Source: JBBDRV01 sp040905285 (GTDB lineage Bacteria; Bacteroidota; Rhodothermia; Balneolales; Balneolaceae). From it: a stretch of DNA of 16,207 nucleotides. Made by a program: the position numbers and the translations under genes. Where the stretch lies: NCBI GenBank assembly GCA_040905285.1, contig JBBDRV010000227.1, forward strand, positions 1-16,207, in the 5' to 3' direction. Positions within the stretch are counted from its first letter, which is position 1. Every line of letters begins with the position of its first letter. Of this stretch, positions 13,638-16,207 are shown in pieces. The notes below the pieces were generated by a model, which saw nothing but the letters and a program-made list of their open reading frames with translations, did not search any database and was not told where the DNA came from.

Positions 13638-14771
13638 ATGGGACGAGCAATGCTGATTATTTGTGCGGGAGCCCTTCTCGCAACGGGCATCATGAACATA
13701 TCCACAATGAGACAGGGGAAAGCAATCACTGAAAATACAGTGAACTACGCCGATTTTATTATGGCAAAGAACGCGGCACAAACCGCTATTCAAATGGCAA
13801 TGCAGGAGATCAATGCCGACTCGAGCTGGGCTGATCTATATGATGAATTGCAGCACCAGGGCCAGGATCCGGATGAATTCGCATGGAAACCTGTTATTGA
13901 CGGAAGAGAAGTCACCCTGTTTACCCGGTATATCGATAAAGATCCCGACGACTATTTCAGCGAGGACAGAATTCGACTGATCTCGAATGCGGTCCATAAC
14001 GATATATCCGTAGAAGTGAACAGTCTCTACCTCATGCAGCCTTTCAGCGCGCTGGTGCCGGATTTCGACGGCGCCCTGCAATTGCCCACGGATATCGGGG
14101 AGTTTAGTCTGGACGGTACGGCTCACGGAATTAACGGGACACCGCCTGCCGGCCACGGATGCAGTGAGACCAAGCCTCCGGTGGCTGTGAAATCGGAAGA
14201 GACCAAACAGAAAATTGAGGCTGAGGATCCGGAAATGGATGGGGAAATATCGGTGGATTCCTCCCTCAGTTACGAGCCGACCGATGAACTGATCGAGCGA
14301 CTCTATAACTCCGGAAACTCCATCAAGGTGGACGGGGACTACAGCAGTCAGCTGGGAACCGCACAACAGCCGGGAGTGTTCTTTATCGACGGAAATGTAA
14401 AACTGACCGGGCAGCAGAGCGAGGGATATGGAATAATGGTGATCCGTTCGGGAGGAAGTATGGAATATGAAGATGGCTCGCTCAGTGTCGCGGGAAATTT
14501 TGAATTCAACGGCCTGATCATATTTGAAAATGCCTTTGATTTTGACGGCCGCGGAACACCGACGATCAACGGATCCGTATTGATAGGAAACACCCCCGGA
14601 TATCTCGATGACCCTGAAAATGACCCGATCGATATCAGCCTCGGCGGGAATATCGAAATCAACTATGACTGTTTAGGCGAAAAATATGCAAAAATGGCGG
14701 CGGCGGATGCAGTGAAACAGAATAAATACACCCGGGTTGTAACAACAGAGGGAGCCAATTACGGTTTATAA
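13638..14771 (+). CDS. PilX-like protein with N-terminal anchor and beta-rich C-terminal domain
   Basis: This 377-aa protein has an N-terminal membrane helix (about 4-19) and then a long helix with NAAQTAIQMAMQEIN (45-59), the kind of alanine-rich segment that follows the anchor in PilX-type pilus proteins. The C-terminal half (about 235-345) has repeated short strands with glycine turns: GVFFIDGNVKLTG, GYGIMVIRSG, LSVAGNFEFNGLIIFE, INGSVLIGN and ISLGGNIEINY, suggesting a beta-helix-like or polymer-type fold. The exported part has two cysteines, C175 and C345. GGTG (13627-13630) lies 7 bases before the ATG. A canonical class III leader is not seen. Function is inferred from layout and neighbours only. 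Confidence 0.6.
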   Translation: MGRAMLIICAGALLATGIMNISTMRQGKAITENTVNYADFIMAKNAAQTAIQMAMQEINADSSWADLYDELQHQGQDPDEFAWKPVIDGREVTLFTRYIDKDPDDYFSEDRIRLISNAVHNDISVEVNSLYLMQPFSALVPDFDGALQLPTDIGEFSLDGTAHGINGTPPAGHGCSETKPPVAVKSEETKQKIEAEDPEMDGEISVDSSLSYEPTDELIERLYNSGNSIKVDGDYSSQLGTAQQPGVFFIDGNVKLTGQQSEGYGIMVIRSGGSMEYEDGSLSVAGNFEFNGLIIFENAFDFDGRGTPTINGSVLIGNTPGYLDDPENDPIDISLGGNIEINYDCLGEKYAKMAAADAVKQNKYTRVVTTEGANYGL

Positions 14772-14812
14772 CCGTTAATCCCAGGAAAGGAAAAGCGGAA
14801 CCGTCTTCCCCG

Positions 14813-16078
14813 TTACAGAAGCATGCCAAGCGGATTTTCCAGCATCCGGCGCAGGGTATTGAGAAATTGTGCAGCTTTGGCGCCGTCAACAATACGATGG
14901 TCGCTCGACAAAGTAACTTTCATTCGCTTACCGGGAACCACCTCCCCGTTTTCAACAACCGGTACGTCCCGTATCGCACCGATAGCCAGAATACAGGCAT
15001 TCGGAGGATTGATTATGGCTGTGAACTCTTCGATGCCGAACATACCAAGATTACTGATCGTAAACGTGCTGCCTTCCATCTGTTCCGGCTGCAGTTTTTT
15101 GGTCCGGGCCAGTTCAGCAAGCTCTCTTGTTTCGGTCGATATCGCACGCAGATTCTTTCTGTCTGTATGGCGGATCACAGGCGTCATCAACCCCTCCTCA
15201 ACGGCGACCGCTACCGCTATATGCACGTCACCATGCTTCCGAATCACATCATCAAGCCAGGAGCTGTTCACATCCGGATGACGGCGGAGCGCATGCGCGC
15301 AGGCTTTTACCACAATATCATTAAAACTGATCTTCACATCGCTGACTTCATTCAGTTGTGTCCTGGCCTGCATCGCCTGCTTCATATCAATGTCAATCGT
15401 CTCATAGAAATGGGGACTCGTGAATTTGCTTTCACTCAAACGGCGGGCAATGGCCTTACGCATTTGGGATACACGGGTATCTTCACTCTCCTGCGTTTCA
15501 AAAGACTGAACAGACGCTGTTCCGGCAGATTCTTTATAATTCTCAATATCTTTCTTTACAATACGCCCTTCGGGGCCGCTTCCATTCACCTGTTTCAGGT
15601 TAATACCACGATCTTCAGCCATTTTTTTAGCCAGCGGTGAAGCTTTGATCCGGCCATTCTCTTCCTGCTCATCTGTTTCACCCCCGGTTGCTTTCGCTTC
15701 TTCCGGTACGGATTCAGCCGCATCTGCTCCGGTCCCGGCATCTTGCGTTTGTTCCTTTTCCGCTTGTTCCCCCTCCGGCTGTCCCTCTTGCTTGTCCCCC
15801 GAATCTCCGGCTTCTTCCAGCATTTCGGTTATATCTTCGCCCTCTTCCCCGATCACCGCCATCAACCCGCCAAGCGGAACATTGTCCCCCTCCTTTACCA
15901 GAATCTTCAGGATGGTTCCGGAATCGAATACTTCCACTTCCATTGTTGCCTTGTCCGTTTCAACTTCCGCTATGACATCGCCGGACTCCACCTTGTCACC
16001 CTCTTTAACATTCCATTTGGCAATGACACCTTCTTCCATGGTGTCGCTCAACTTGGGCATCTCAATTTTTTCTGCCAT
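14813..16078 (-). CDS. pdhC: Pyruvate dehydrogenase E2, dihydrolipoamide acetyltransferase
   Basis: This is the E2 core enzyme of the pyruvate dehydrogenase complex, which transfers the acetyl group from lipoamide to CoA. The 421-aa protein has a single lipoyl domain (1-78) with the lipoylated lysine K43 in ETDKATME, an acidic flexible linker (about 85-140, rich in Glu, Gln and Gly), a peripheral subunit-binding domain (about 142-180, KASPLAKKMAEDRG) and the catalytic domain (about 200-421). The active-site motif SSDHRIVDG places H394 and D398 at the usual four-residue spacing. The opening MPKLSDTMEEG is typical of pyruvate-specific E2 proteins, though other 2-oxo acid dehydrogenases are not excluded. 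No E1 gene is in the window; upstream the sequence runs into the terminal repeat after 74 bp. Confidence 0.95.
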   Translation of the reverse strand: MAEKIEMPKLSDTMEEGVIAKWNVKEGDKVESGDVIAEVETDKATMEVEVFDSGTILKILVKEGDNVPLGGLMAVIGEEGEDITEMLEEAGDSGDKQEGQPEGEQAEKEQTQDAGTGADAAESVPEEAKATGGETDEQEENGRIKASPLAKKMAEDRGINLKQVNGSGPEGRIVKKDIENYKESAGTASVQSFETQESEDTRVSQMRKAIARRLSESKFTSPHFYETIDIDMKQAMQARTQLNEVSDVKISFNDIVVKACAHALRRHPDVNSSWLDDVIRKHGDVHIAVAVAVEEGLMTPVIRHTDRKNLRAISTETRELAELARTKKLQPEQMEGSTFTISNLGMFGIEEFTAIINPPNACILAIGAIRDVPVVENGEVVPGKRMKVTLSSDHRIVDGAKAAQFLNTLRRMLENPLGMLL

Positions 16079-16152
16079 AATCGTCGTTCGTTAGTCGTTG
16101 TATGTAAATTGCGGTTTGCTGTAGTTATACGGGTGCGGAGTTCTGTTGCCTG

Positions 16153-16207
16153 GCAGTCTGTCGGACTTACTCTACAGAGCTGCGCATGCGACCTTTTTAC
16201 ACATTGG
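16153..16207 (-). repeat. Right copy of the 55-bp terminal inverted repeat
   Basis: This is the exact reverse complement of bases 1-55. It lies 75 bases upstream of the pdhC start (reading on the minus strand), so if the repeat is an insertion sequence end it could alter pdhC expression. No complete reading frame can be assigned inside it. Confidence 0.95.

Noticed and set aside
13836..14366. Minus-strand 176-aa open frame antisense to the PilX-like gene
   Set aside because: The plus-strand frame has a membrane anchor, a ribosome binding site and operon spacing, while the antisense frame has none of these.
14772..14812. Possible terminator between the PilX-like gene and pdhC
   Set aside because: The best stem (ggaa with ttcc around cggaaccg) has several mismatches and no T run on either strand.
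14867..15640. Plus-strand 257-aa open frame antisense to pdhC
   Set aside because: It lies entirely inside the opposite strand of a well-supported E2 gene and shows no family features, so it is a shadow of the coding pattern.
1..16207. A linear plasmid or complete transposon with terminal inverted repeats
   Set aside because: The content is core chromosomal (hslVU, rsmE, pdhC, rml) with no replication, transposase or partition gene, and the repeat length points to an assembly or insertion sequence boundary.
1..16207. CRISPR arrays, tRNA and rRNA genes
   Set aside because: I saw no regularly spaced repeats and no tRNA- or rRNA-like sequence in the intergenic regions.

Overview
The window is an ordinary stretch of bacterial chromosome of moderate GC content. 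The proteins look like the Balneolota/Rhodothermota side of the Bacteroidota. The support is inferential: family-level likeness of the RNase G, HslVU and pyruvate dehydrogenase E2 proteins, strongly acidic proteins as in marine or salt-adapted members, and weak or absent Shine-Dalgarno sequences at many starts. No rRNA, tRNA, CRISPR, phage gene or complete transposase is visible. The two window ends are a perfect 55-bp inverted repeat (1-55 and 16153-16207). This most simply means that the assembly stopped at a repeat present in opposite orientations on each side, possibly the end of an insertion sequence.

Layout. (1) 423-6217, plus strand: a protein and RNA quality-control set made of RNase G/E (rng), the HslV peptidase, the HslU unfoldase, a possible 48-residue small protein, and a membrane-anchored S41 (CtpA-type) processing protease. 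The spacing is tight (15 bp, then 7 bp, then 20 bp to the possible small ORF, which overlaps the protease start by 3 bp). (2) 6291-8758, minus strand: RsmE (16S rRNA m3U1498 methyltransferase), a double-domain dCTP deaminase, and an EVE-domain protein. (3) 8832-12040, minus strand: a complete dTDP-L-rhamnose pathway in the order rmlA-rmlD-rmlC-rmlB, with rmlA and rmlD sharing one base (TGATG) and rmlD and rmlC separated by one base. RmlA is a short form of about 236 residues. (4) A 312-bp divergent intergenic region with direct repeats and a small palindrome. (5) 12353-14771, plus strand: three small membrane-anchored proteins that resemble the PilV, PilW and PilX minor pilins in order and layout but lack the usual prepilin peptidase motif. 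(6) 14813-16078, minus strand: the E2 subunit of pyruvate dehydrogenase (pdhC).

How the parts fit. Region 1 pairs RNA turnover with cytoplasmic ATP-dependent proteolysis and envelope proteolysis. Region 2 is rRNA and nucleotide housekeeping. Region 3 supplies activated rhamnose for surface polysaccharide. Region 5 is the least explained part and the best candidate for a poorly described system: three consecutive pilin-like proteins, each with exactly two cysteines in its exported part and none with a canonical class III leader, diverging from the rhamnose operon.
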